In this document: positions 32,580-42,136 of the stretch, piece by piece | Layout: every line of letters starts with the position of its first letter | How positions within the stretch are numbered: the first letter of the stretch is position 1 | Origin: Sphingobacterium tabacisoli | GTDB taxonomy: Bacteria > Bacteroidota > Bacteroidia > Sphingobacteriales > Sphingobacteriaceae | NCBI RefSeq assembly: GCF_017908035.1 | Contig: NZ_JAEQMU010000006.1 | Span: forward strand, 310,001-374,000 | Length of the DNA stretch: 64,000 nucleotides | Reading direction: 5' to 3' | Notes under the pieces: model-generated | What the model saw: the letters and a program-made list of their open reading frames with translations, nothing else | Told to the model about the DNA's origin: nothing | Databases searched by the model: none | Translations under genes and position numbers: made by a program

Positions 32580-34724
32580 ATGAATATTAATAAAACAGTC
32601 TATATGTTTAGAAACTTAATAATTGGATTAGCATTGATTTCGGTCGTCGCCTGTGGCTCAAAACCACGCGTACAGCTCGAAGAGGGAGGAATCAAGATCA
32701 AACCGACCTTACAGCATGAGGTAATCGCAAAAGAGGTAGTCGGTATATTAGAAAACTTCAGTTATAAAAAAGTTGCGCCGAGTGATTCACTCTCTAACAT
32801 CGTTTTTAACAACCTGATAAAAATGGTTGACCAGGGGAAAAACTACCTGCTCCAATCAGATATCGACGATATCAATAAATACAAGAGCAACATCAGCCAA
32901 GATATGAAAAACGGAGACCTTTCGGCACCTTTTTATATCTTCAACATTTACTCGCAACGCTATCTCGACGCTATGGAGTATGCACTTACACAGGTCGATG
33001 TTGCTCACGATTTCAATAAAGATGAGAACTACACCAACAATCGCGAAAAGCTGAATTGGTTTAAATCTGAAAATGAGCTTAAAGACCAATGGCGCAAAAG
33101 GGTGAAGCTCGATTTGCTGAACCTTAAAATGACAACTGCAGAAGGCAAAAACGAAGATGACAAACACAAAGAGACTCTTCGCAAACGCTATAACAATTTG
33201 ATTTCGCAAGCTAAGAAAACAAATGCCAATGATGCATTTCAGCTGATCATGACTTCTTTTACGGACGCTATTGATCCCCATACAACGTATTACAACCCTT
33301 CATTTGCGCAAGCATTCAACGAAGGCATGTCCAATACTCTAGAGGGAATAGGTGCTCGTTTACAAATGGAGAACGAAATGGTCACGATCAAAGAGATCAT
33401 CGCAGGAGGACCAGCCTTCAAAGAGAAAACCCTAAAGATGGACGACCGTATCATTGCAGTCGCACAAGGAAATGACGGTGAATTTGAAGACATCGTGGGC
33501 TGGAGACTGGATGCCGCAGTAGCCAAGATAAAAGGATCAAAAGGCACAATTGTCCGTTTAAAAATCCTACCTGCAGGACAAGACATCTCCGCTCAACCCA
33601 CTATTGTGAAATTGACCAGAGAAAAAATTGTACTTGAAGAGGAATCGGCAAAAAAAGTGATTAAAACTGTAAAAGGAGATGATGGTAAAGATTATCGTAT
33701 CGGTGTCATCAATCTACCAAAATTCTATATTGATTTTGAAGGCTATCGCAAAGGTGATCCGAACTACAAAAGTACCACACGTGATGTACGATTGATTTTA
33801 GACTCACTAAGCAAAGAAAATGTAGACGCAGTAGTCCTAGACTTACGCAACAACGGTGGTGGATCTCTACAGGAAGCGATTGAACTCACTGGGCTATTTA
33901 TCGACAAAGGCCCTGTAGTACAGGTCCGTAGCACAAACAACCGTGTGGAGGTAGAGCAAGATAAAGACGCGGGAGCAATATGGACAGGTCCTTTTGGTGT
34001 TATCATCAATGGGTTCTCGGCCTCAGCCTCTGAAATTTTTGCAGGAGCAATCCAAGACTATGGACGCGGGGTAATATTAGGATCAAAATCGTATGGAAAA
34101 GGAACGGTACAGTCTGCAGTACAGATGTCACGCTTTATCAGTCCAACAAACAAACTGTTATTGAAAGCCGCTGGTGCAGACAAAGATGCTGATACGCCTA
34201 CAGGAGCGCCTGAATTTGGACAGATCAATGTCACGATCGGTAAATTCTACCGTGTCACAGGAAGCAGTACGCAACATAAAGGAGTTGATGCCGACATTAC
34301 CTTCCCTACACAGTATGTCTCTGAAAAATTCGGTGAAAGTTCTGAGCCTGCAGCTCTACCTTGGGATCAGATCAAAGGAACTGCTTTCAATAAAATTGCA
34401 GATCTTAAGACCACCACAAAACAGCTTCAGGATATCCACATGAAACGTATGGATAAATCTCCAGAATACAAGTTCTTACTGGAGGATATCGAAGAATTCA
34501 AGAAGTCTGACTCTATCGCTCAAATCAGCTTAAATCAGGATAAACTGAAAAAAGAACGCGATATCAATAAGGCTAAAAATCGAGCACGCATCAACAAGCT
34601 ACTCGAATTGAACAACATGCCTCTTTGGAAAGAAGGACAACCGCAACCAAAAGTAGAGTTTGACTTCATCTTGGATGAGAGTATGAAAGTAATGAAAGAC
34701 TACGTACAACTCGTAAAAAAATAA
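32580..34724 (+). CDS. prc: Carboxy-terminal processing protease (tail-specific, S41)
   Basis: I start at the ATG at 32580 (714 residues); an ATG at 32604 is an alternative, and both give a lipoprotein signal (LIIGLALISVVAC). Order: N-terminal Prc helical region (about residues 40-230), PDZ domain (about 250-350, with EGIGARLQMENEMVTIKEIIAGGPAFKE), S41 protease core with the catalytic Ser in INGFSASASEIFAGA and Lys in SKSYGKGTVQS, and a C-terminal helical DUF3340 region rich in Lys/Glu. Tail-specific proteases trim or degrade periplasmic proteins from their C termini. As a lipoprotein it is probably membrane-tethered. A terminator follows at 34748. Confidence 0.93.
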   Translation: MNINKTVYMFRNLIIGLALISVVACGSKPRVQLEEGGIKIKPTLQHEVIAKEVVGILENFSYKKVAPSDSLSNIVFNNLIKMVDQGKNYLLQSDIDDINKYKSNISQDMKNGDLSAPFYIFNIYSQRYLDAMEYALTQVDVAHDFNKDENYTNNREKLNWFKSENELKDQWRKRVKLDLLNLKMTTAEGKNEDDKHKETLRKRYNNLISQAKKTNANDAFQLIMTSFTDAIDPHTTYYNPSFAQAFNEGMSNTLEGIGARLQMENEMVTIKEIIAGGPAFKEKTLKMDDRIIAVAQGNDGEFEDIVGWRLDAAVAKIKGSKGTIVRLKILPAGQDISAQPTIVKLTREKIVLEEESAKKVIKTVKGDDGKDYRIGVINLPKFYIDFEGYRKGDPNYKSTTRDVRLILDSLSKENVDAVVLDLRNNGGGSLQEAIELTGLFIDKGPVVQVRSTNNRVEVEQDKDAGAIWTGPFGVIINGFSASASEIFAGAIQDYGRGVILGSKSYGKGTVQSAVQMSRFISPTNKLLLKAAGADKDADTPTGAPEFGQINVTIGKFYRVTGSSTQHKGVDADITFPTQYVSEKFGESSEPAALPWDQIKGTAFNKIADLKTTTKQLQDIHMKRMDKSPEYKFLLEDIEEFKKSDSIAQISLNQDKLKKERDINKAKNRARINKLLELNNMPLWKEGQPQPKVEFDFILDESMKVMKDYVQLVKK

Positions 34725-34747
34725 AGAATTGTTATAAACAGATTCGC

Positions 34748-34783
34748 TAAAAAGGCGGCATTTCAAAAAATGCCGCCTTTTTT
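34748..34783 (+). terminator. Rho-independent terminator after prc
   Basis: AAAGGCGGCATTT and AAATGCCGCCTTT pair around CAAA, followed by a T run. The stem is perfect and 13 bp long. Confidence 0.92.
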
Positions 34784-35008
34784 TATTGACTATTTTATCG
34801 CGTGTTAACATGGTAAAATTGAACTTTACAGAAAAAAATACGCAAAAACTTGTAAAAACTACAATTCAATATTTTATTTCCTAAAGAATAATTAATATTT
34901 TTGATATGGAAATAAAACTCTAAAAGTAAAAGACGACTACATTTCCAACCTATTTGAAAAACGAATTTTAGATAATTAACTGCTTCATTTACTTTTTTGG
35001 AGAGCACT

Positions 35009-37252
35009 ATGAAAAGAATGCTCACATATAATAGTTACATTATTATACTTGTCCTGCTTTTTTGCCTGACTCAAGTGGGGTATGGGCAGCGGGCACGGCT
35101 ATATGCGGATGGGTATGGGGTTGCAACGGGTGGCATTCTAGGAAATTCTTCAGTACAGAATCCTCATCGAGCTATCGGGGCTAATGCTACTGATGAACCG
35201 GTCATATTAAGTGCAAGCGGACTTGGAGGTAGCGCGAAATTACAACTTAAATTTTTACATTTTGGAAAAAACCTTCCTACCGGAATAGCCGTCAAAATTA
35301 AAGCAGGAAACAATACAAACAACTTCAACGCTACATTTAGGAGAAACGCTACATCTTCCTTTGATGTAGATGGCAGCAACGAAAGCTCAACACTCCCTTC
35401 TATCGCAGGAAATACTATAACAATAACACCAAACGACCTATTTAATGCCGTTGCTTTAAGTATTAATACAGGCACATCGAATAGAGAAGTCTATCATGCC
35501 TACATAGAACCATATACACTACCCCTTAGCCTAAAGAACACCTCTTTTATCAGTTGCGGATCAATAGGCATCAACGAGATCCTAGATTACTCGACCCCAG
35601 ATTTACTACGATATCAAATAATAAATACAGCAACAAACCAACCGATATCAAGTGGACATTTTATAACAGCATCGGGAACTTATACAATCAAGATGACCGA
35701 TCCAAATACTAATGATCCAGCAAAAGTATCCCCAACATTTTCGGTCATTATCAATTCCATTCCAGAAATCGCACTGAGCCAAACCTATATCAGAATCCCT
35801 ATTAACACTAGCCATGCTTTCCCCACGGCGACTTGCTCAAGCTGTGGCACTGCTTCTTGGACGGATGCTTTATTGAACCCACTGACTCAGATACCAGCCC
35901 GAAATAGTCCGGCAACATCAGTTTATACCGTAAGCATGAACAACGGACACTGTACTGCTCAAAAGCAAATCGTTGTTGACGTATATGACCCTCAGAATGA
36001 ATGCGGACAAAAGGAGAGAAGATATGCAACAATAGACGGAGGTACTTCGAGTGTAACAAACAAAGGAGGTGCTTACGATGGTGATCCTAAAACCTATTCT
36101 ACATTAACCTCTGTCTCTATTTTGGGACTTATTGGCGGAGCAGACCAAACCATTCGATGGAACCAAGCCATACCCGCTGGGACAACCGTTTATGTCAAAA
36201 TGGGAGTAGGCAAAGGACTACTTGGCCTGGCCAGTACTGTATCTCTTCAACCGAAAAATGGAAATACGAATGTAGGTAGTAGTATGACAATCTCAAGTGG
36301 CCTTATTGATCTCCTTGTGGGAGATAATGAAATTATCTACTCGTTTACACCAGCGTCAACAATAAACGGAGTTACGCTATCGATGTCTGGACTACTATCC
36401 CTTGGCTTGACAATGAAATTATACGATGCTTGGTACGAGGCGCCAACAACAACTTGTCCATCTAACGATGTTATCGACGTTCTTTCTGGTTCCGCAGAAA
36501 TCCTTAAAGGTGTTCTTAATGCTGCATCTGTGACGGTTAATGTACAAAACCCATATAATGCTATCGATAATGATGAAACGACCTATGCTGTGATGAACTC
36601 AGGAGTTGGTGTATTAGCCTACGCCAAGTTAGACGTACTTTTCAGCTCTATAAGTCAGCCAGGAGACTCTGTATTTATCAAAGTCCAGAGCGGCGTGGAA
36701 GTATTAAATCTTATCGGGGGCTTCGTCATACAGCGCTACTTGGGCTCGACACCTGTAGGTGCACCATTAGACTTTGGGGGCACGGTATTAACTCTTTTGA
36801 AGGGCTCAAACGGTGAAAATATAATCTTCACAGTAACTACGGAACCTTATGATCGCATTTCGATAAGATATGGGGGAACCGCTAATGTATTAGGACAGCT
36901 ACTTATATACAACATAAAACGGAAACCATATTTATACACCTATCCAGACGCAAATTCTAAAATTACTATTTGTGAGGGAGAACAGTTGAATATCGGATTA
37001 AATCGCGCCTGTCTTACTTATGAATGGTATGAGCAAATATCCGGAGGCATTCCTATACATACCAGTAGCTATAGGCCAGGAATAGAAAATAACACACCAT
37101 TTACTGCAACTAGTACAGGTAAAAGAACCTACTACATAGAACACAAACGAAATGGATGTCATTTTGGTCCATCGGAGAGAATACCGCTCACTGTCAATGT
37201 TATTCCAAATCCAGGCAAACCACACGTAACCATAACAAATGTAATAAACTAA
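35009..37252 (+). CDS. Large secreted surface protein with Ig-like domains
   Basis: I use the ATG at 35009, which gives a signal peptide ending VGYGQ; 747 residues. The mature protein is beta-rich and Asn/Thr/Ser-rich, with two related segments (ADGYGVATGGILGNSSVQNPHRAIGANATD near residue 35; DVLSGSAEILKGVLNAASVTVNVQNPYNAIDND near residue 495). The second ends in 'VQNPYNAIDND.TTYA', like the first 'VQNPHRAIGA.ATD', so it looks duplicated. Four short Cys-containing stretches occur. The C terminus is PNPGKPHVTITNVIN, resembling that of the next protein. I see no type IX sorting domain. With its neighbours it probably forms a surface structure. Confidence 0.7.
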   Translation: MKRMLTYNSYIIILVLLFCLTQVGYGQRARLYADGYGVATGGILGNSSVQNPHRAIGANATDEPVILSASGLGGSAKLQLKFLHFGKNLPTGIAVKIKAGNNTNNFNATFRRNATSSFDVDGSNESSTLPSIAGNTITITPNDLFNAVALSINTGTSNREVYHAYIEPYTLPLSLKNTSFISCGSIGINEILDYSTPDLLRYQIINTATNQPISSGHFITASGTYTIKMTDPNTNDPAKVSPTFSVIINSIPEIALSQTYIRIPINTSHAFPTATCSSCGTASWTDALLNPLTQIPARNSPATSVYTVSMNNGHCTAQKQIVVDVYDPQNECGQKERRYATIDGGTSSVTNKGGAYDGDPKTYSTLTSVSILGLIGGADQTIRWNQAIPAGTTVYVKMGVGKGLLGLASTVSLQPKNGNTNVGSSMTISSGLIDLLVGDNEIIYSFTPASTINGVTLSMSGLLSLGLTMKLYDAWYEAPTTTCPSNDVIDVLSGSAEILKGVLNAASVTVNVQNPYNAIDNDETTYAVMNSGVGVLAYAKLDVLFSSISQPGDSVFIKVQSGVEVLNLIGGFVIQRYLGSTPVGAPLDFGGTVLTLLKGSNGENIIFTVTTEPYDRISIRYGGTANVLGQLLIYNIKRKPYLYTYPDANSKITICEGEQLNIGLNRACLTYEWYEQISGGIPIHTSSYRPGIENNTPFTATSTGKRTYYIEHKRNGCHFGPSERIPLTVNVIPNPGKPHVTITNVIN

Positions 37253-37282
37253 AAATATTATCAAACTTCAAAAACAACCCCT

Positions 37283-38386
37283 ATGAAAAAAACAATGAAA
37301 ATAATTAAAACAGGGCTCGTAGCTGTGTTTTTATCTACAACAGGTATCGCCTTTGGGCAAACAACTCCCGGAACAATCGATAAAGGTCCATTAAAAGTTG
37401 GCCCTATATCTCCGCACGATGCTACCGAAAGGGGAACATTATTAGGGTTGAGTGCTACTGCTTCAAGCCCAAATTTCACAAATCAAACAAAAAAACAGTA
37501 TGAAGAAGCGAATACTGTGCTTTTCTATAACCCAAATAATCCCGGTTCAGGATTAACTCTCGTCGCCAGCAGAAAGGAAGATTTTACTGGAATCACACCC
37601 TCTCCAGCGAGGTCAGAACAGGACTTCACCCATTATCGTTGGACCTATATGGGACAGGATAATAATGCGGCAACAGACGGAACTGCTTTTAACGCTGGTC
37701 TTGATGCTACAGATGGCTGGCTGAAAGAATACACAGCCGCCAACGACAATAAGCTCTCCGTTACAGGATTAACACAAGGCTATCATTATTTCAAAGTGCA
37801 GGGATATATTGTTCCAACCGGAACCACTCTAAATGAAACCTGTATCCAATACTCAGAAACATTTGTAGTGTTCGTTCTTCCGCAATTAACAGTTGATGCC
37901 AAGCGTGCAGATGCGGGGACAGGTCCCCTGCAATATTGTGAAATAAATGCGGCTAGCCAAACCAGTGTTGTACTAAAAGCGGATGTTAATTACACCAATT
38001 ATGCTGGAACACCTGCACTAGGAAACTTCGAATTAAAATATAATTGGTATGCTGTCAAAGCAGGGACTGATGGTACTTTTCCCACAGAACCTACACTAGA
38101 AAATATAGGTAGCCTAACTCCCGTTACAACAAATCTAGTGACAAGCAACAGCAACAGCTTGACGCCCTCTATCGCAGAAGTTGGAAAGTATAAATTCTTT
38201 GTAGAAGTAGAATATACCGTAAAAGATCGTACATATGACGGGGCTGAGACAGCTGCGGCCCGTAAACGTACATACGCACTTTATCGCGGATGGGTCGGAG
38301 GTACTAATCAAGCAACAGCTAGCGAAATATTTGTCACCCCTGCTCCTGGTAAACCACATATCACTATTGAAGGAGTAACAGACTAA
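37283..38386 (+). CDS. Secreted surface protein sharing a C-terminal motif with its neighbour
   Basis: The 367-residue protein has a signal peptide (LVAVFLSTTGIAFGQ) and a beta-rich mature part with Ig-like patterns (KLSVTGLTQGYHYFKVQGYIVP; FELKYNWYAVKAG; VGKYKFFVEVEYTVKDR), alternating extracellular-type strands with Asn/Thr-rich turns. It ends TPAPGKPHITIEGVTD, which aligns with PNPGKPHVTITNVIN at the end of the previous protein. It has no recognisable sorting domain. It starts 30 bp after the preceding stop and 22 bp before the next gene, so the three are one transcription unit. Confidence 0.7.
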   Translation: MKKTMKIIKTGLVAVFLSTTGIAFGQTTPGTIDKGPLKVGPISPHDATERGTLLGLSATASSPNFTNQTKKQYEEANTVLFYNPNNPGSGLTLVASRKEDFTGITPSPARSEQDFTHYRWTYMGQDNNAATDGTAFNAGLDATDGWLKEYTAANDNKLSVTGLTQGYHYFKVQGYIVPTGTTLNETCIQYSETFVVFVLPQLTVDAKRADAGTGPLQYCEINAASQTSVVLKADVNYTNYAGTPALGNFELKYNWYAVKAGTDGTFPTEPTLENIGSLTPVTTNLVTSNSNSLTPSIAEVGKYKFFVEVEYTVKDRTYDGAETAAARKRTYALYRGWVGGTNQATASEIFVTPAPGKPHITIEGVTD

Positions 38387-38407
38387 TAACTCTATAATAC
38401 GCAATAT

Positions 38408-39361
38408 ATGCATCGTCTGTCCTTAACCCTAAGCATTTTGGTACTGCTATTATTAGCGGCACCAAGATGCCTTATGGCCCAACAAGGACAGACCTTGCGT
38501 ATTATCAAAGGTAAAAAGGTAACTCTGCGTGCAGATGCCACACATGCGGTCTCCTTCATCTGGTTCAAAAATGGTGAACCTATAAATGGTTCGCACGACC
38601 AGCGTATCATCGTAACTGATGCCGCTATATATACCGTTATTGCCCTTGGTGAAGACTGCAATTCTGATGTCTCTGATCCGGTTGAAATTATCTTCGACCC
38701 TACAGAGGAAGAAAAGCTAGTTGACATCGAGATCCGCAACCTTCCTGACAAGACAACTATATGGAAAGACCAACCCTTCAATCAACAGCTACTAGTACTT
38801 AACAATAGCGACAACACCGCCAATGAACTGATTGTTGAATTCGAAATACCCAAGCAGCTTGTCTATGTGGATGCCATCTCCGGACCTGGTACATCCATTT
38901 CTTTTGACAACCAAAGCGGTCGATTAATTTGGAAAATCGATGAGTTGAAAGCTCACGCAGCCCTTAGTCAATGGATACAACTAAAAGGCGTACAGACAGG
39001 CGAAGCTGTGACTATAACTAAGGTAAGCGCCAAGCAAAAGGAAAGCAACCTCGACAACAACCGATCACAAGCAACCATAAAAATAGTCAATTTCTTTATC
39101 CCCAATGTTTTCACGCCGAATGGTGATGGCAAAAATGACACCTTCGAGATTATAGGTCTTGAATTATTCAAAACAGCTGAATTACGCGTTTTCAACCGAT
39201 CTGGGTTTGAAGTGTATCATGCTGAAAATTACCATAATAACTGGAACGGGCAGGGATTGAATGATGGAACCTATTTCTATTACCTCAAATTCGAAGATGA
39301 AACTGGTCAGACTCACGTTAATAAGGGATACGTAACTATACTTCGCAGTCAATACTACTAA
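38408..39361 (+). CDS. Gliding-motility-type surface protein with CHU_C (T9SS type B) domain
   Basis: The 317-residue protein has a signal peptide (ILVLLLLAAPRCLMAQ), an Ig-like domain (about residues 20-95, with VSFIWFKNGEPINGS), a DUF11-like domain (about 100-225, with LLVLNNSDNTANELIVEFEIPKQL and LDNNRSQATIKIV) and a C-terminal CHU_C domain (about 230-317: FIPNVFTPNGDGKNDTFEI...LRVFNRSGFEVYH...NNWNGQGLNDGTYFYYLKF). NVFTPNGDGKNDTF is the hallmark of type B sorting domains for type IX secretion. It is the only one of the three neighbouring secreted proteins with a visible sorting domain, so it may anchor the others. Confidence 0.9.
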   Translation: MHRLSLTLSILVLLLLAAPRCLMAQQGQTLRIIKGKKVTLRADATHAVSFIWFKNGEPINGSHDQRIIVTDAAIYTVIALGEDCNSDVSDPVEIIFDPTEEEKLVDIEIRNLPDKTTIWKDQPFNQQLLVLNNSDNTANELIVEFEIPKQLVYVDAISGPGTSISFDNQSGRLIWKIDELKAHAALSQWIQLKGVQTGEAVTITKVSAKQKESNLDNNRSQATIKIVNFFIPNVFTPNGDGKNDTFEIIGLELFKTAELRVFNRSGFEVYHAENYHNNWNGQGLNDGTYFYYLKFEDETGQTHVNKGYVTILRSQYY

Positions 39362-39434
39362 CCTTTAAAGATCATACTGATCTCACATAATCAGTACAGC
39401 CTCTTAATTAAGCAAATACCGCCGTAAAAAATCT

Positions 39435-40067
39435 TTATCTTACTATCCACTTAACAGCATCTGTCCAATCGGATACACCGTGCTTATTACGGGCACGAAC
39501 TTTAAAATAGATCTGTTGTCCGGCTGTAAAACCTTTTATATAATTTTTAAATGACCGGGTCGTATACTGGATTTCTCCCCAAACCAAAGTCTTACTAAGA
39601 TTATCCGTCGATTCGCAGATACAAAATTCATATTGCATATCACGTCCGACTGGACCAAAAGACAGACAAACCTCTCCACTGACTCTTCCGTCCTTTAATG
39701 ATGGTAAACCTGGTGTGTCTGGGCTACTTCCTTTCTTCCGTCCTGTAAACACCGGAAAGCCGGAAAGGTACAACTGTGTTAGATTACCATCACAGACCTT
39801 ATTGACATAATGTGCCAGCTGCTGTAAGGTATCTGCCAATGCCCTTTTACTAGCTCTTTTTAACTCACGCTGATATACACCTCCGCCCAAGGAATGATAT
39901 AGTTTATCTTCGTAATCCGCTATTGCCACTTTCAACTCCGCTAAAGAGGGAGTGGGATCTGGAAATAGCGCGACATCACCTACTCCCCGTAAGATACCGC
40001 TTGCTAACACCAATAAGTGACTATCATTTGTTCTGTAGAAGCTTGTCTTTGCGCGTTGATATTTCAT
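39435..40067 (-). CDS. Fibronectin type III domain protein
   Basis: I use the ATG at 40067 (210 residues); the frame continues ten codons upstream. No signal peptide or membrane helix is present. Residues about 1-110 are helical (LAELKVAIADYEDKLYHSL, LADTLQQLAHYVNKVCDG). Residues about 120-210 form an FN3-like fold ending YIKGFTAGQQIYFKVRARNKHGVSDWTDAVKWIV, with the typical FN3 strand signature (YFKVRARN..G.SDW). It is convergent with the surface-protein operon. Proteins of this build occur in Bacteroidota and I do not know their role. It borders an 870-bp stretch without clear genes. Confidence 0.7.
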   Translation of the reverse strand: MKYQRAKTSFYRTNDSHLLVLASGILRGVGDVALFPDPTPSLAELKVAIADYEDKLYHSLGGGVYQRELKRASKRALADTLQQLAHYVNKVCDGNLTQLYLSGFPVFTGRKKGSSPDTPGLPSLKDGRVSGEVCLSFGPVGRDMQYEFCICESTDNLSKTLVWGEIQYTTRSFKNYIKGFTAGQQIYFKVRARNKHGVSDWTDAVKWIVR

Positions 40068-40308
40068 GTTTTTATTAGAAGCATTCAGGTAATACACAGT
40101 GGTAAATACTTCTAGCGGAAAGGTAAAAGGCTCCGCATCGGAAGCTTATTAAAATTAGCTAAAAGTATCTATTAAAGCAAGAGAAGCAGATCAAGAAAAG
40201 CCAGAACCATATCCATATCGTCTGATAGTGTTTACTTACGGCACAGGAGCAGGCACTTATAGCTAAAAGGGAAAACCAAGCATGCTATAGTTACGTAAAC
40301 CTATTATA

Positions 40309-40479
40309 ATGTTACGTTGCTCCCGCGAGAGCGATCAACAAAAGAAAGAAATGATTAAAGAACTGCATCAGAAGCATATGCCTTCTTACAGCAAGCATTT
40401 ACGACAAGTAGAAATATACCTAGTTATAGCTCCCCAGCACATGCTTAAAGCGGAAAAGTGCATACTTTTCTGTTCTTAG
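40309..40479 (+). CDS. Doubtful 56-aa reading frame
   Basis: ATG at 40309 to TAG at 40477 reads 56 residues (MLRCSRESDQQKKEMIKELH...), charged at the start and more hydrophobic after residue 32. There is no signal peptide, leader motif or promoter, and no family is recognised. It may be chance or a remnant. Confidence 0.15.
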   Translation: MLRCSRESDQQKKEMIKELHQKHMPSYSKHLRQVEIYLVIAPQHMLKAEKCILFCS

Positions 40480-40913
40480 GGTATACGAACACACCAATAG
40501 TATAGAGAAACCCAGCAATAGTATAAAGCAACACAGGAAAAGTACAACGAAGCAAAAGAAGAGAACCAGAGTCTGGAGAACTGGCATATTACAATAGGTT
40601 TAAAGCAGAATCTCTCCTTATACTAGCTTATACAATTGCCCTGCAAGATGATGTTATCCGACAACATGTAGTCCCATCCAGTTGAAAAGTAGAACCATTA
40701 CACGCAGTCGTTCATCCCATTACGCTAAAATATGATGATAGTAGACAATATTCAATCCTATCCAACCGAAAAGGGGGAGCTTTCTCCCGACAATAAACCA
40801 CATACGACATAAGCTTACGTAACATTACAGCAAGATTACGACGTAAAAAGCGCACCAGATACCTGTAGAGGTACTTTAATTTACAAAATCCGATAAAAAG
40901 TCTAGGTTATTAG

Positions 40914-40954
40914 AAAAAGAGGTCTCAGGATTTACTTCCTGAGACCTCTTTTTT
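40914..40954 (-). terminator. Strong rho-independent terminator
   Basis: GAGGTCTCAGGA and TCCTGAGACCTC pair around a 6-nt loop with A and T runs on both sides, so it works in both directions. It lies 18 bp past the stop of the thioredoxin-like gene on the leftward strand. Confidence 0.9.
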
Positions 40955-40971
40955 CTATAACAGATTTATCA

Positions 40972-42129
40972 CTACTTCTTATATGCTTTTATAATCTCGC
41001 TCATACTATCAAAAGAAGTCTCTCCTCCTCCTGTACTGCGGTAGACTATGTTTCCTTGAGGGTCAACTAGGATCTTGGTCGGGAACCCCGTAACATTCAG
41101 TCGCGTAACAAAATCCTGATCTCCCGTTGCACTTAAGATCTGAGTCCAATTCAATTCATGCTGCTCTATTGCTTTACGCCAGCCAGCCTCCTTGTCCGAA
41201 GCTATACCCAGCACCTCAAGTTGCTCTGGAAAAGCATCTCTCATCTTTTTTAATGCTGGCACATCTGCCATACAAGGACCACACCACGAACCCCAAAAAT
41301 CAATAAGGTAAAACTTACCCTTCCACGCTTCCGAATCAAATCGTTTTCCATCGTAGGTATTCGAAGATTTTATTGTAAAAATAGATTTGCCCACCGCAAA
41401 TTTATTACCCTCGATTCTTTGTACTAACGTATGATAAAATGCAGTCTCCTGATAAGGTTTCTTGATGGTCGGCAGAAGCGAATCCACCATTTCTACAGAA
41501 ATGACTTTACGTAATAACATATCGTTCATATAATACAGCCCCGCAATCGAAGAAGCATTATTCTTCAAAAAATCCGTCATGCCCAACACAGCTTCCTGAT
41601 CAACGGCTTCTTGCTCCTTCTTCAGTTGCTCCAACACAGCGACATCATCCTGTTCTTTTGCCAGGCGCATCGTCATATTTACAGATTTGTTAATCAGAGG
41701 GTGATAAACCTTGTTCAACCTGCTGATCGCCTCGTTTTCCTTATCTCCGCTTGGATAGACCTCTGCAAAATCTGAAAGGTGTCCTTTTAAATGAATCTTA
41801 CTCCCGGGTGTAGCAACCAACCAAACCGATTGACTTTTTACAGGGTAATAGCCACGATCAGCTCTTTTATACAAACGCTCAGTAGGAAAAGTCATCCGGA
41901 TCACTAACGGCACCGAAGTCGTGTCCTCATAAAATACCTGCCCTTTTTTTACTCCTCCCGTTTTGCTTACCGTATTAGATGTCCCATTCCAGATAGTGAG
42001 ACTATAGGTAGTATCTGCAAAATCTTTAATAGACGATGTGATTGTATATTTCTTAGCTTGAGCGAATCCTTCTTGAACAAGGATTAAACACCCTAACAGA
42101 AGTCCTATTATTTTTAATTTACCTACCAT
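40972..42129 (-). CDS. TlpA-like thioredoxin with DUF4369 domain
   Basis: The 385-residue protein has a signal peptide (LKIIGLLLGCLILVQEGFAQ), an N-terminal DUF4369-like beta domain (about residues 25-130), a helical linker and a C-terminal thioredoxin fold (about 240-385) with the active site DFWGSWCGPCMADVP and cis-Pro TGFPTKILVDP. It should act in the periplasm as a disulfide reductase. It is the last gene of a leftward set (sigma, FecR, SusC, SusD, DsbD-alpha-fusion, this gene), with 7 bp to the gene upstream. In Bacteroidota, TlpA-type proteins often accompany SusC/SusD uptake systems, and its partner may be the fusion protein. Confidence 0.92.
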   Translation of the reverse strand: MVGKLKIIGLLLGCLILVQEGFAQAKKYTITSSIKDFADTTYSLTIWNGTSNTVSKTGGVKKGQVFYEDTTSVPLVIRMTFPTERLYKRADRGYYPVKSQSVWLVATPGSKIHLKGHLSDFAEVYPSGDKENEAISRLNKVYHPLINKSVNMTMRLAKEQDDVAVLEQLKKEQEAVDQEAVLGMTDFLKNNASSIAGLYYMNDMLLRKVISVEMVDSLLPTIKKPYQETAFYHTLVQRIEGNKFAVGKSIFTIKSSNTYDGKRFDSEAWKGKFYLIDFWGSWCGPCMADVPALKKMRDAFPEQLEVLGIASDKEAGWRKAIEQHELNWTQILSATGDQDFVTRLNVTGFPTKILVDPQGNIVYRSTGGGETSFDSMSEIIKAYKK

Positions 42130-42136
42130 TTGACGA

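Larger units (their letters stand above)
40098..40971. other. Gene-poor stretch with short repeats and coding-like fragments
   Basis: I find no convincing gene in these 870 bp. They contain an 11-bp inverted repeat (TAATGTTACGT at 40307-40317 and ACGTAACATTA at 40817-40827), a direct repeat of CAATAGTATAxAG near 40500, and coding-like pieces without starts on the rightward strand (such as EPYPYRLIVFTYGTGAG and EAKEENQSLENWHITIGL). This looks like decayed coding DNA, but the source is unknown. A terminator for the convergent gene lies at the right end. Confidence 0.4.
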
